A stretch of 64,000 bases of DNA, from assembly GCA_964195155.1 (NCBI GenBank), contig CAXMOP010000062.1, positions 13,573-77,572 of the forward strand, in the 5' to 3' direction. Positions 49,269 to 58,154 of this stretch are shown piece after piece. Numbering within the stretch: the first letter of the stretch is position 1; each line of letters opens with the position of its first letter. This DNA is from JACZST01 sp964195155. Lineage in GTDB: Bacteria > Actinomycetota > Acidimicrobiia > Spongiisociales > UBA5794. The position numbers and the translations under genes are program-made. Under the pieces are notes generated by a model that worked only from the letters and a program-made list of their open reading frames with translations, did not search any database and had not been told where the DNA came from.

Positions 49269-49636
49269 CTCGAGTTCCACTGCCGGGTCATCATGGCCAT
49301 TGCTGCGCTGCCACGGCAGGAGGGCCCAGTGAGCAATCTTTCCGGGGTGGCCGCGCAGGTCCGGTTGTTGGGCCGCTCTCGGTCACAATCGGGGATCGGC
49401 ATCTCGGCCCATTGACTTTGATGGCGTGAAACCGAAGCAGCTAATCGAGATTCTGCTCATCGGTCGTGGCATGGGGGAGGCGCTAGCGAGATGGAAGCAG
49501 AAATGGCAAGAGGTCAAGGGTCGCTACCCCCGCAACGAATTGTCACCTCCAAGAAGGAATGTCACGGTCACGACATTCATGGGGTTGCTGCTGGACATCG
49601 CCGGTTGTCGGCGATGTCCCTACGAAAGGAGGAGAC
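49269..49636. other. Intergenic region without a convincing gene
   Basis: 368 bp between the acyltransferase and the first membrane gene. A frame from 49426 could encode KPKQLIEILLIGRGMGEALA, but it has no ribosome site, runs into the next gene out of phase and loses protein character. A short palindrome TGCCACGGCA and the string GGGTCGCTACCCC (49518-49530) are visible. The Shine-Dalgarno AAAGGAGGAG of the next gene is at the end. Confidence 0.6.
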
Positions 49637-50602
49637 ATGACCGTTGCTATAGACCGGATCACCAGGCCCGCAACCGATGCGAACCCCCTGGCAGAAACCG
49701 GTCATCGCAAAATTGGTCTCGGAGTCGGCTTCCTCGGCTTGTTGATTGCCATGGTGGTCGCCGGATTGGCGATCGCTGCTGTCATTCAAGTTGGCGACGC
49801 CGGCAGTGAAGACACCGTCGGCCAGCTCTTGGCCGTGGCCTTCGGGCTCAACACGGTGGCGCTGGCCACGATCAAGACCGGCATCGCGATCATCCTGATC
49901 GGGATCCTGGTCCGACTGTGGACCAGGGCGCACGGAATAAGCGCGGCATTGCCGGGGCTCAAGGCCCCGACCGAGGACCAGGTTCACGTCCCGGCAAGCG
50001 GGACGATGGAAACGCCATTCGGCACCTGCGACGTCACCGAGAAGGCCCCCGAGGCGCTTCGCATCCACACGATGGCGAAGACGCTGTGGGCTCCGATGCT
50101 GGTGATGGGCCTCATGCTCGTCGCCGCGGGCTTCGTTGTCGCGTTGGTCTGGGCGGGAAACATCGGCTCGGATCCGGAGACGGCCATCGGTGCGTCCGCT
50201 TGGGCACAGGGGCTCCAGTTCCTCGGTGAAGCAATGGTGCTCGCCGGGATCTCGTTCCTGCTCGGCTCGATCCTTGGTGGATTGCGCGGTGCGGGCGGCT
50301 CGGTGCAGGCAGGCCTCGACCTTCCGGTGCAGACGTTGCAGATGCCAAAGACGGCGAAGGTCTTCATCGGCCTGATGGTGGCCGGGATGATGGTTGCCAT
50401 CGTCCAGTTCGCTGGCTACATCGTGACGACGACCTTCGACAATGCTGTTGATGTGGCGACCTGGTTCGCATTCCTGGGTCCGCTCCGGGAGCTGGCCCTC
50501 GGGCTGCTCCTCGGTGGCATCGTGCTGGCCCTGGCCACGATCGGCAACGTGCTCGGATTCCAGTTCTGGCGCATCCGCGGCATCATCACCACGGGTAGCT
50601 AG
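49637..50602 (+). CDS. Multi-span membrane protein, paralogue of the next gene
   Basis: 321 aa from ATG 49637 with a near-perfect ribosome site (AAAGGAGGAGAC). Six or seven helices, including IGLGVGFLGLLIAMVVAGLA, LWAPMLVMGLMLVAAGFVVA and AKVFIGLMVAGMMVAIVQFA. The second half shares a pattern with the following protein: (L-x-MP-x-T-x-x-A-F/V-IGLM near the fifth helix, and the closing GLATI/ALATI-x-x-V-x-x-FQ-x-x-R-I). No family is recognised and no catalytic or metal motif is evident. Confidence 0.75.
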   Translation: MTVAIDRITRPATDANPLAETGHRKIGLGVGFLGLLIAMVVAGLAIAAVIQVGDAGSEDTVGQLLAVAFGLNTVALATIKTGIAIILIGILVRLWTRAHGISAALPGLKAPTEDQVHVPASGTMETPFGTCDVTEKAPEALRIHTMAKTLWAPMLVMGLMLVAAGFVVALVWAGNIGSDPETAIGASAWAQGLQFLGEAMVLAGISFLLGSILGGLRGAGGSVQAGLDLPVQTLQMPKTAKVFIGLMVAGMMVAIVQFAGYIVTTTFDNAVDVATWFAFLGPLRELALGLLLGGIVLALATIGNVLGFQFWRIRGIITTGS

Positions 50603-50611
50603 GAGGCTGAA

Positions 50612-51232
50612 ATGACAACAGCAACAACGGAATTCAACACACAGACAGCGGCGACGCCGCCGGCCGAGATACTGCCCCACAAGGCAGGACGCAGGCTCTG
50701 GTTCCCGATGTTCCTGATGGCCCTCATGGGGTTTGGGATCGGAATCGTTCTTGCGGGCTTCCGTGCCGATGCCGTGAACAGCGGCAACGTTCAGGACACC
50801 GCCGCTCTCGGGCAGTTCGTGCCCGCCTTCATGTTCATCGGTTTCGCCGCGGTGTTCGCCGCGATCGCCTTTGCGATCGCACGGATCCTCGGCGCCTTCC
50901 GAGCGGGTGGAAGCGGCATGCAACACGCCACCGGCAATGAAGTGAAGACGCTGACCATGCCCCCGACCGGGCGTGCGTTCATCGGGCTGATGGCGATGGG
51001 GATGATGTTGATCGTGGGCGCGGTAGTGCTCCACCTCATCGTCGGAACGCTCATCGCCACCGGTAGCGACTCGGCATTGTCGAACTCAGAGCAATGGTCG
51101 ATCTGGCTCGAGGTGGCACGCCGCTTTGGTGTGTCCACCTACCTGCTGTCGATCGCCCTTGGTCTCGCCACGATCATCACCGTGGTGCGCTTCCAGTCGG
51201 TGCGCATCAAGGAGATCGTTGCGTCACGGTAA
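50612..51232 (+). CDS. Multi-span membrane protein, paralogue of the preceding gene
   Basis: 206 aa, four helices (LWFPMFLMALMGFGIGIVLA, VPAFMFIGFAAVFAAIAFAI, AFIGLMAMGMMLIVGAVVLH, VSTYLLSIALGLATIITVVR). It corresponds to the C-terminal two thirds of the previous protein, including TLTMPPTGRAFIGLM and the end LATIITVVRFQSVRIKEI. The pair is 9 bp apart with TAGGAGGC between, so both are made together, perhaps as one complex. Function unknown. Confidence 0.75.
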   Translation: MTTATTEFNTQTAATPPAEILPHKAGRRLWFPMFLMALMGFGIGIVLAGFRADAVNSGNVQDTAALGQFVPAFMFIGFAAVFAAIAFAIARILGAFRAGGSGMQHATGNEVKTLTMPPTGRAFIGLMAMGMMLIVGAVVLHLIVGTLIATGSDSALSNSEQWSIWLEVARRFGVSTYLLSIALGLATIITVVRFQSVRIKEIVASR

Positions 51233-51250
51233 GACCACCAACGACGACCG

Positions 51251-51284
51251 CTGTGGGCCGTCCCCTGAGGGGGGCGGCCCACAG
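51251..51284. terminator. Strong bidirectional hairpin terminator
   Basis: CTGTGGGCCG (51251-51260) pairs perfectly with CGGCCCACAG (51275-51284); inside, TCCCC pairs with GGGG around a TGA loop. The hairpin fills the space between the convergent stops at 51232 and 51285. Confidence 0.8.
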
Positions 51285-52998
51285 CTACGCCGGGATGATC
51301 TGGAGATCCGACGCGACCAGCGCGTCGATGGTGGCTGGGAAGTTCGGGTCGTCCTCGGGTCGATAGGCACGATCGAGTTTCAAACCGGCGAGGAGGCGAG
51401 CGGCGGCCGCCAGCTCTGCACCGAGGTCGCCAGCGCTGCGGGCCGCATCGAGCAGCAGGCCGATCTGGTGGGCGACCACAAGCCGCTCCAGCTGGGCGCG
51501 TCCGTGCAGGGCTCCGTGCTCCTGGTCTTCGACGCAGCGGCGAATCTCGGCGGCCACCTCCTCGAATCCGGCGAGAGCCTGCTTGGCGGTGACGGCGAGG
51601 TCGGGCTCGCTGATGCCTTTGAGAAGTTCGGCAGTTCGGTCAAGCACGGATTCGGACATTTCCAGGCGGCCGAGATCGCGCATGACTTGGGCGGTGAGCA
51701 CGTTGTGCGTGCCTTCCCATTGTTCGTACACGATTGCGTCGCGGAGCAGGCGGGGCAGGATGGAGAACGTTTCGATGGCTCCATTCCCACCAAGGATCTC
51801 GATGGCGCCTCGCACCACCTGGGTGGCGGCGAGCGAGCACGACAGCTTGTTGGCGTTGACGAGATAGCGGTGGAAGCCGCCGTCGGCGGGCTCGGGCCCG
51901 AGATCGACCGCTTCGTCGAGGGCGGTGAGGTGCCAGGTCGAGTGCAAGCCGGCAAGCCAATGCGACTTGAGTTCGGCGAGTTGGCGGCGCACCAGCGGGA
52001 ACGTCGAGATGCGTTGACCAAAGGCCTCTCGATGCCGGGCGTAGCCGGCGGCCACGGTGTAGGCGCGTTGCATGATGGCGATATCCCCGATGGCGTTCAT
52101 CCATCGCGACGTGTTCAACATTGCCGTGACCATGATCTTGAAACCGTCGTCGACCGGTCCGATCACGTAGGCGACCGCATCGTGGAAGTCGATCTCGGCC
52201 GACGCCATCGACCTGGTCCCGAGCTTCTCTTTCAGTCGGCGGATCGAGAAACCGTTCGGTCGACCGTCCACCAGACGCGGCAGGAGGAAGCAGCCGAGCC
52301 CCTCGGTGCCGGCGGGCGCACCGTCCGGACGCGCCAGCACCAGGAACAGGTCGGCGTCGGCAACCGAACAGAACCACTTCTCACCGGACAGTCGCCACGT
52401 GCCGTCTCCGTGATCGGTCGCCCAGGCGGCCAGGGCACCGACGTCCGATCCGCCCTGGACCTCGGTCAGGAACTGCGAACCGCGCAGCGCAGCGTCGTAG
52501 TCGGTGTCGGTGAGGGCGGGGAGAAAGCGGTCTCTGATGGCTTCGGATGCGAACCGGCGGAGCGCCCCGGACCATCCCCGTCGTGCATGTCGCTGCGCAC
52601 ATGTGGCCCAGTTCGCCTTCGAGCGATGCCAGGTAGCCGGCAGTTGCCAGCTCGAAGGACGCACCGGGCGCACCGGCGGCGTGCACGACCCCGGACGCCC
52701 ACACCAGTCGCCCGGCGTCGTGATAGGCAGTGTCGAAGCGGATTGCCTCGATCCGGTTGCCGAGCGGGTCATATCGGTCGAGTTCGGGTTCACGACGCTG
52801 ATAGGACTCGACGATGGGGCCGAGCTCTTCGGCAACGACCCGACCGAAACCGGTGCCGGCCTCACGCACCGTGGCAAGGCGGCTGTCTGCCAGATACTTG
52901 GCATTGACGAGCTCGAGGTGCCCGTGATACGGGTTTGGCATCGCCGACTCACGCCACGACGCCAGCGCCTCCCTGGCGTTGGAGTACGCGTCGGTCAT
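51285..52998 (-). pseudogene. Acyl-CoA dehydrogenase (AidB-like) with one frameshift
   Basis: Two overlapping reverse frames together make one protein of about 570 aa. The N-terminal part starts at 52998 (MTDAYSNAREALASWRESAM) and reads to GHMCAATCTTGMVR. The rest continues in another frame as ALRRFASEAIRDRFLPALTD to the stop at 51285, including GGSDVGALAAWATDHG, GEKWFCSVADADLFLV and AYTVAAGYARHREAFGQRI. Removing one base from the CCCC run at 52565-52568 restores the frame. Either the gene is recently broken or this is a sequencing error. The family is the large AidB-like acyl-CoA dehydrogenases with FAD. Confidence 0.85.
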
Positions 52999-53025
52999 TG
53001 CGCCATTATCACAGGGGCGGGGAGA

Positions 53026-54285
53026 TCAAGGAGCGGGCGCCCTGTCCGGTTCCCAATCGGGTCGGAGGGCGAATTGGCTCCGGCCGGTCTCCCCGAGCTT
53101 GACCGCAAGAACCTGGTCGATGTGGGCCCGGTGTTCCTCGAAGAGGATCGCACTTGCCACCATGTACAGCCGCCACACCCTGGCGCGACCCTCTCCGACT
53201 TCTCTGACTGCGGCGTCCCAGTTCGCCTCGAGGTTGGCTACCCAGCGGCGGAGCGTGAGCGCATAGTGCTCTCGGAGGTTTTCCATGTGCCGGACCTCGA
53301 GTCCGGCGTCTTGGAGGGAGGTGATCACGGTTCCCACCTCGTGCAACTGACCGTCGGGAAACACGTAGCGACTGGAGAAGCTCGGTTTCGCGTGCAGGGG
53401 AGGCCTGGCGTTGTCGGTTCTGCTGATGGCGTGGTTGAGCAGGCGGCCACCCGGTGCAAGGAGGTCGATCACGTTGGCGAAATACTGCTCCAACCTGCGC
53501 ATCCCGACGTGTTCGAACATACCGATCGAGCTGATCGCGTCGTAGGGCCCGTCGTCGATGTCGCGGTAGTCCTGGTACCGCACTTCGATCTTGTCGGTGA
53601 GTCCAGCCGCCGCGATGCGCTTACGGGCGAGGTCGACCTGTGGTTGAGAGATCGTGACCCCGACCGCCTCGACGCCGTGGTGCCTTGCCGCGTGGAGCAC
53701 CATTCCACCCCATCCGCATCCGATGTCGAGCAGCCGCATTCCGGGCCGGAGATCGAGCTTGCGACAGATCAACTCGTACTTGTTTTCTTGGGCTTGTTCG
53801 AGGGTGTCTGAGGGATCATCGAAGACCGCGCATGAGTAGGTGAGGGACGAACCGAGAACCATCCGGTAAAAGTCGTTCGAAATGTCGTAGTGATGCGAGA
53901 TCGCCGACGCGTCACGGCGTCGCGTATGCAGGCGCCCGCCCGGTCTGTGCTCCTCTGGCGGGGGTGGGATGCGGCGAAGGTTTCGCACACCGACGGTGCG
54001 GACCAGGCTTGCGAGCTGTCTCAGTGACAGCTTCACCTCGGGCATCCGTTGCCGCAGATCGAACAGGCCGTAGATGTCACCGTCGATCGAGATGTCCCCG
54101 GCGACATAGGCCCGGCCGAGGCCAAGCTCGCCAGGCGCAGTCACCAAACGGATCATGGCGTCTGGCGAGTGCACGGTCACGATCGTCTTGGCATCTTCCG
54201 GCCCCACGACGGTCCCATCAAAGGCCTCGATCCGTATCGGGAGATCCGGTCCAAGCCACTGCGTGATGAACGGTTCGAGACTCAT
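53026..54285 (-). CDS. Cyclopropane-fatty-acyl-phospholipid synthase family methyltransferase
   Basis: 419 aa. An N-terminal lipid-binding domain (LGLGRAYVAGDISIDGDIYG) is followed by the SAM-dependent fold: ISHHYDISNDFYRMVLGSSL, the SAM loop LLDIGCGWGGMVLHAARHHG, and SSIGMFEHVG. Ends with the aromatic ENLREHYALTLRRWVANLEA. It adds a methylene or methyl group to unsaturated acyl chains in membrane lipids, a usual response to stress or stationary phase; tuberculostearate-type methylation is also possible. 27 bp upstream of the acyl-CoA dehydrogenase on the same strand. Confidence 0.93.
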   Translation of the reverse strand: MSLEPFITQWLGPDLPIRIEAFDGTVVGPEDAKTIVTVHSPDAMIRLVTAPGELGLGRAYVAGDISIDGDIYGLFDLRQRMPEVKLSLRQLASLVRTVGVRNLRRIPPPPEEHRPGGRLHTRRRDASAISHHYDISNDFYRMVLGSSLTYSCAVFDDPSDTLEQAQENKYELICRKLDLRPGMRLLDIGCGWGGMVLHAARHHGVEAVGVTISQPQVDLARKRIAAAGLTDKIEVRYQDYRDIDDGPYDAISSIGMFEHVGMRRLEQYFANVIDLLAPGGRLLNHAISRTDNARPPLHAKPSFSSRYVFPDGQLHEVGTVITSLQDAGLEVRHMENLREHYALTLRRWVANLEANWDAAVREVGEGRARVWRLYMVASAILFEEHRAHIDQVLAVKLGETGRSQFALRPDWEPDRAPAP

Positions 54286-54359
54286 CTCCCGACCAACGCC
54301 CGGAGTCTTCGACGGGTGCGGCGAATATCGCCAAACCGACTATTCGGGTCCCGCAGACG

Positions 54360-54608
54360 TTGAGTCGAGCAGAAGAGTTTCGTCAATCGGACAATCGAGT
54401 TGCAAGACGCGTTTGGAGAGCGTTGGACGAAATGACGGCGCTCGCGACCCCCGGAGCCCCGTTGGGTGGCCGCCGGCGGCGGCTGCCCACAGATGACCCA
54501 GTGGAAGAGGCGCTCATGTCACCGGAACTGTTCTTGGCCTTGGACTTCATCTCCTTCGTCGTCCTGTCTGGCGTGGTGCTCGCCGTGTTCCGGCGGCTGC
54601 CGACCTGA
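54360..54608 (+). CDS. Small protein with C-terminal membrane helix (82 aa)
   Basis: TTG at 54360 gives 82 aa; ATG 54432 would give 58. The first part is polar and basic (RAEEFRQSDNRVARRVWRAL). The end is one helix (LFLALDFISFVVLSGVVLAV). No family is recognised. It lies upstream of a run of overlapping membrane-associated genes and may be part of that unit. Confidence 0.4.
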   Translation: MSRAEEFRQSDNRVARRVWRALDEMTALATPGAPLGGRRRRLPTDDPVEEALMSPELFLALDFISFVVLSGVVLAVFRRLPT

Positions 54609-54705
54609 CGAACGGTCCTGGGCTGTCAATCGAATCGACGCGCTGGCGACAGTTGAGGTTCATCGCGGTGCGCCGCGGTGTTGCCGATGCGAGGAGGAAA
54701 ATAAC

Positions 54706-55047
54706 ATGCGACGAATCATCCCGACCTGGATCATCGCCGGCGCCGCTGCGCTTGTTCTGATCGCCGGCATCGTGGACTCGATCGTCAGCGGGGAATGGGA
54801 CCTCTTCGTGGTCTTGGTCCTCGCTTTCGTTCTGGTTGCCTTCCTGTCGTTTCGCAGCAAGAGTGGCCGGCGCCCGGTCACGCTGCGCACCGATCTTGAG
54901 CGATGGGTCGTGGGCCACTCACACCGAACCGGCGAAACGGTCGAAACGACCCTGGACCGCGCCGTCGCCGGCCATCGGCGCCGCGTCGACCCCGTCGAGG
55001 GACACACCGCGGTGTTCGCCGCCACCTCGGAGGGTCCTGGATCGTGA
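54706..55047 (+). CDS. Small membrane protein with cytoplasmic tail (113 aa)
   Basis: ATG 54706 follows GAGGAGG. Two hydrophobic helices (WIIAGAAALVLIAGIVDSIV; LFVVLVLAFVLVAFLSF) are followed by a basic tail (LRTDLERWVVGHSHRTGETV, ETTLDRAVAGHRRRV) that looks helical. Not recognised. The stop overlaps the start of the phosphotransferase-like gene (GTGA), so it is coupled to it. Confidence 0.6.
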   Translation: MRRIIPTWIIAGAAALVLIAGIVDSIVSGEWDLFVVLVLAFVLVAFLSFRSKSGRRPVTLRTDLERWVVGHSHRTGETVETTLDRAVAGHRRRVDPVEGHTAVFAATSEGPGS

Positions 55048-57632
55048 TTACTGCCCGCCTCGACGGCTCAGGGCTTCCGACCTCGGTCGCCGGCGGCAAG
55101 GGCGCTGCCCTCGACCGCCTGATTGCGTTCGACGCCCCGGTCCCAATAACCGGCGTGGTCACCACCCACGCCTACCGCACCTTCATCGATGCCTCCGACC
55201 TGGGACGACGGCTCGACGCTCTCGCCGACGACGGCACCCCGGGCCCTGATCGGTTCGCAGCTCACGCCGCCGACGTCGACCGTGCCTTCCTCGAGGCCCC
55301 CATGTCGAGGGAAGTCGAGCGAGCCATCGTCGACCTGGCCGTTGAGATCCGCGGCGACCATGCTCGTCTCGCGGTGCGCTCCTCGGCGACCGCAGAGGAC
55401 ACGGACACGGCATCGTTCGCCGGTCAGTACCGCAGCTTCTTGGAGGTGGTAGACGACGAAGAAGTACTGGAAGCGGTGCGGCTGGTCTGGGCGTCGCTGT
55501 GGCACGCCGCGCCCATGGCTTACCGGGAGCACCGCGGCATCGGCCACGACGCCGCAATGGCGGTCGTTGTGATGCGGCTCGTCGAGCCAAAGACCGCAGG
55601 GGTGGTCTTCACCGTCGACCCGGGCGGCGCACCCGACCAGATGCGCATCGAGTTCGTCCACGGACTCGCCGAAGGTCTCGTCTCCGGAACCGAGACCCCC
55701 GAGGCCATCGTGATGGAGCGCACCGCTGTGCCACCGCCGTCGGAGGCTCCACTCGGCGAGCTCGTCCCGCTCACCCTGCAGATCGAGAAGGCGTTTGGCG
55801 CACCACAGGACATCGAGTGGGCCGACGATGGGACCACGTTGTACCTGGTCCAGGCTCGTCCGATCACCACCACCGCTCACATTGCCGCCGACGACGATGG
55901 GTTCGACACTGTGCCCGTCGAAGAATGCACCTACACGCCCGCCGGCATCGGGGAGATGCTGCCGGGCGTGCTGCCACCGTTGCTTTGGTCGATCGACGGT
56001 CCACTCATCGAGGAGGGATTCCGCCAGCTCTTCGGCCAGCTCGGTGTCGTCCCCGACCTCGACGCGTCCGGTGCGGTCGTTGGCCGTTTCCGGGGTAGGG
56101 CCGCTCTCAATCTCGACCTGCTCAAGGCAGCCGCCGGGGCGATGCCCGGGGGCACTGCCGCCGAGATGGAACGGCAATATTTCGGGGAGGTTGTCTCTCC
56201 CGACCTCGAAGACGACGCGTCGACGGGTGGCGGCAAGTTGAGCCAAATGAAGGAGATCCCCTCGACCGTGCGTGCCCTGTCGATGCGGCGCCACCTGTCA
56301 TCGGAGGCCAACGTCATCATTGCCGCCGTTGAAGAGATCATGGAGCGCAGGCTGGACCCGTCGAGCCTCAACGATGCCCACCTTCTTGCCTACTGGCGCC
56401 GGATTCTCGCCCTCGCCGAGCGGGTCGTGGCCACGCAGGTTGCCGTCGCCGCTTCCGCCGCGGCGGCCTATCGCGGCCTCGAGATGTTCCTCGAACCCCA
56501 CTGCGGGGACGAATCGGCTTTCCTCACTCAGCAACTCACCGCGGGCGGGATCGAGGCGTGCGGGTTGCGCACGTCACTCGACGTGTGCGATCTGGTCCAG
56601 ACCGGCCTGGGTGATGCCGATGTGCGCCACGCGCTGGACTCGATCGAGGATCCCGACCAGATGCGCGAATTGTTGGAGGCCTCCGAGGCAGGACGGAAGT
56701 TTCTCGCCGCATTCCGCGCCCGCCTCGACCATGCCGGATCGGCTGCCGTGTTCGGCGGACCCACCTGGGGTGAAGATGAGGCCGGCGCCTGGAACGTGCT
56801 CCGTCAGGCGGTGCTCGTGGAGACCGAGACCGGGCGGCCCGTCTCGCAGACGAATAGGGCCGACGTCCTCGAAGAAGTCATCGGGCGACTCACCGCGCAG
56901 ACCAAATGGAAGGTCACGAGGGTGATCACCGGCCAGGTCGTCGACATGCGCATCCGCATGCTGCGACAACTCGTCAAAGAGGCAGTCGAGTTCTTGGCCC
57001 TCCGTGAGACGACGAAGGTCGCCGTGCTGCGACTCGGCGGCGAAGCGCGGCGGGCCACAAGAGAGATCGCCGAGCGGCTGACCGAATCGGGGGCCCTCGG
57101 CGATGTCCGCAACGCCGAACTGCTCAGCATCCACGAGATGGAGGCCGCGTTCGCCGGCGCTGACATCAACCGCTCGGTTCTGCACCGCCGCCGCCGCGCT
57201 CTCGACACCGCTGAGGCCGTCGGCGCCCTCCCTCGCATCTTCAAGGGCCGCCCCGATCGCGTTGAGGCGCCCGTTGCGGGCGCTGGAGGCTCGATCGATG
57301 GCTGGGCCGCCTCGCCCGGGCTGTACCGGGGCCGTGCTCGTGTGGTGACGAACGTCGCCGACGCCCGCCTCGAGCCGGGCGACATTCTGGTTGCTCCCGC
57401 CACCGATCCATCGTGGACGCCGCTGTTCCTGACTGCCGGGGCGCTCATCGTCGAGGAGGGTGGACCGCTCTCCCATGCCGCCATCGTCGCTCGTGAGCTT
57501 GGACTGCCGGCGGTGCTCAACGTGCCCGGAGCCACCGGGCTGATCGTCGACGGCGAGGAGGTCACCGTTGACGGCTCCACCGGCCGGATCCTGCTCCACC
57601 GCGACGAGGCCACAGAGGAGGTCGCGGCATGA
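55044..57632 (+). CDS. Rifampicin-phosphotransferase/PEP-synthase-like dikinase
   Basis: 862 aa from GTG 55044. An N-terminal ATP-grasp (VAGGKGAALDRLIAFDAPVP; LAVRSSATAEDTDTASFAGQ; DIEWADDGTTLYLVQARPI) is followed by about 430 helical residues (from VEECTYTPAGIGEMLPGVLP) and a C-terminal swivelling His domain (IVEEGGPLSHAAIVARELGL). This order and the length match rifampicin phosphotransferase (about 865 aa). PEP synthase instead has the His domain in the middle and a C-terminal PEP barrel. The helical domain decides the acceptor, which may not be rifampicin. Overlaps both neighbours by 4 bp. Confidence 0.82.
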   Translation: MITARLDGSGLPTSVAGGKGAALDRLIAFDAPVPITGVVTTHAYRTFIDASDLGRRLDALADDGTPGPDRFAAHAADVDRAFLEAPMSREVERAIVDLAVEIRGDHARLAVRSSATAEDTDTASFAGQYRSFLEVVDDEEVLEAVRLVWASLWHAAPMAYREHRGIGHDAAMAVVVMRLVEPKTAGVVFTVDPGGAPDQMRIEFVHGLAEGLVSGTETPEAIVMERTAVPPPSEAPLGELVPLTLQIEKAFGAPQDIEWADDGTTLYLVQARPITTTAHIAADDDGFDTVPVEECTYTPAGIGEMLPGVLPPLLWSIDGPLIEEGFRQLFGQLGVVPDLDASGAVVGRFRGRAALNLDLLKAAAGAMPGGTAAEMERQYFGEVVSPDLEDDASTGGGKLSQMKEIPSTVRALSMRRHLSSEANVIIAAVEEIMERRLDPSSLNDAHLLAYWRRILALAERVVATQVAVAASAAAAYRGLEMFLEPHCGDESAFLTQQLTAGGIEACGLRTSLDVCDLVQTGLGDADVRHALDSIEDPDQMRELLEASEAGRKFLAAFRARLDHAGSAAVFGGPTWGEDEAGAWNVLRQAVLVETETGRPVSQTNRADVLEEVIGRLTAQTKWKVTRVITGQVVDMRIRMLRQLVKEAVEFLALRETTKVAVLRLGGEARRATREIAERLTESGALGDVRNAELLSIHEMEAAFAGADINRSVLHRRRRALDTAEAVGALPRIFKGRPDRVEAPVAGAGGSIDGWAASPGLYRGRARVVTNVADARLEPGDILVAPATDPSWTPLFLTAGALIVEEGGPLSHAAIVARELGLPAVLNVPGATGLIVDGEEVTVDGSTGRILLHRDEATEEVAA

Positions 57633-58150
57633 TCCCTCTGCCAAGACACACCACCTGGGTCGACGACACCGAGAAGGGCACCAACGTCTTCGTCCCGTCG
57701 ATCATGGGCGTCGGCGTGCTCCTCTCCCTTGGCATCCTGGTGGCCGATGGGATCAACAAGGTCCGAGGTGGCCGTGGCAAGCAGCGGGAGCGCGAGTTGA
57801 TCTCCGGCTATCTCGCCGGCGACGTGCTCAGCTCCGTGCACGACGACGAGTCGAGTGGGCACGGGACTCGCGGCCTGCGTCGCCGGTGGACCTACGTGTT
57901 CACCTCGATGGTGTTCGTTGGCATTGCGATCTACGGACTGATCGGGTCGTTCTGGAACTACATCAACCCGGTCGACGATGGCTGGGTCGAGGACATCGCC
58001 TGGGTATGGGCAGTGTCGCTGGTGGCGGTGTTCGGCCTCCTGTCGCTTGGCCTGCTCCTTGGTTACATCGCCCTCGTGTACCCGAGCGTGCCGCCGTGGC
58101 TACGCCGTTTTCTGGCCCGCACTCCGATCGGGGTGGCGCCGAAGGGCTGA
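57629..58150 (+). CDS. Membrane protein (173 aa) coupled to the phosphotransferase-like gene
   Basis: ATG 57629 overlaps the previous stop (ATGA). One N-terminal helix (IMGVGVLLSLGILVADGINK), a charged cytoplasmic segment (KQRERELISGYLAGDVLSSV) and two later helices (YVFTSMVFVGIAIYGLIGSF; VWAVSLVAVFGLLSLGLLLG). No family is recognised. Tight coupling suggests that it acts with the dikinase-like enzyme or the 113-aa protein. It ends 4 bp before the convergent PAP2 gene. Confidence 0.7.
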   Translation: MIPLPRHTTWVDDTEKGTNVFVPSIMGVGVLLSLGILVADGINKVRGGRGKQRERELISGYLAGDVLSSVHDDESSGHGTRGLRRRWTYVFTSMVFVGIAIYGLIGSFWNYINPVDDGWVEDIAWVWAVSLVAVFGLLSLGLLLGYIALVYPSVPPWLRRFLARTPIGVAPKG

Positions 58151-58154
58151 AACC

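Noticed and set aside
49518..49531. GGGTCGCTACCCCC as a sixth DosR-like site
   Set aside because: Only 8 of 13 fixed bases agree and it is 106 bp from the next start; expected by chance at this GC.
49426..49809. A 127-codon frame upstream of the first membrane gene
   Set aside because: No ribosome site, loses protein character after about 45 codons and overlaps a well-supported gene out of phase.
55044..57632. Second PEP synthase
   Set aside because: The phosphohistidine domain is at the C-terminus and there is no PEP/pyruvate barrel.
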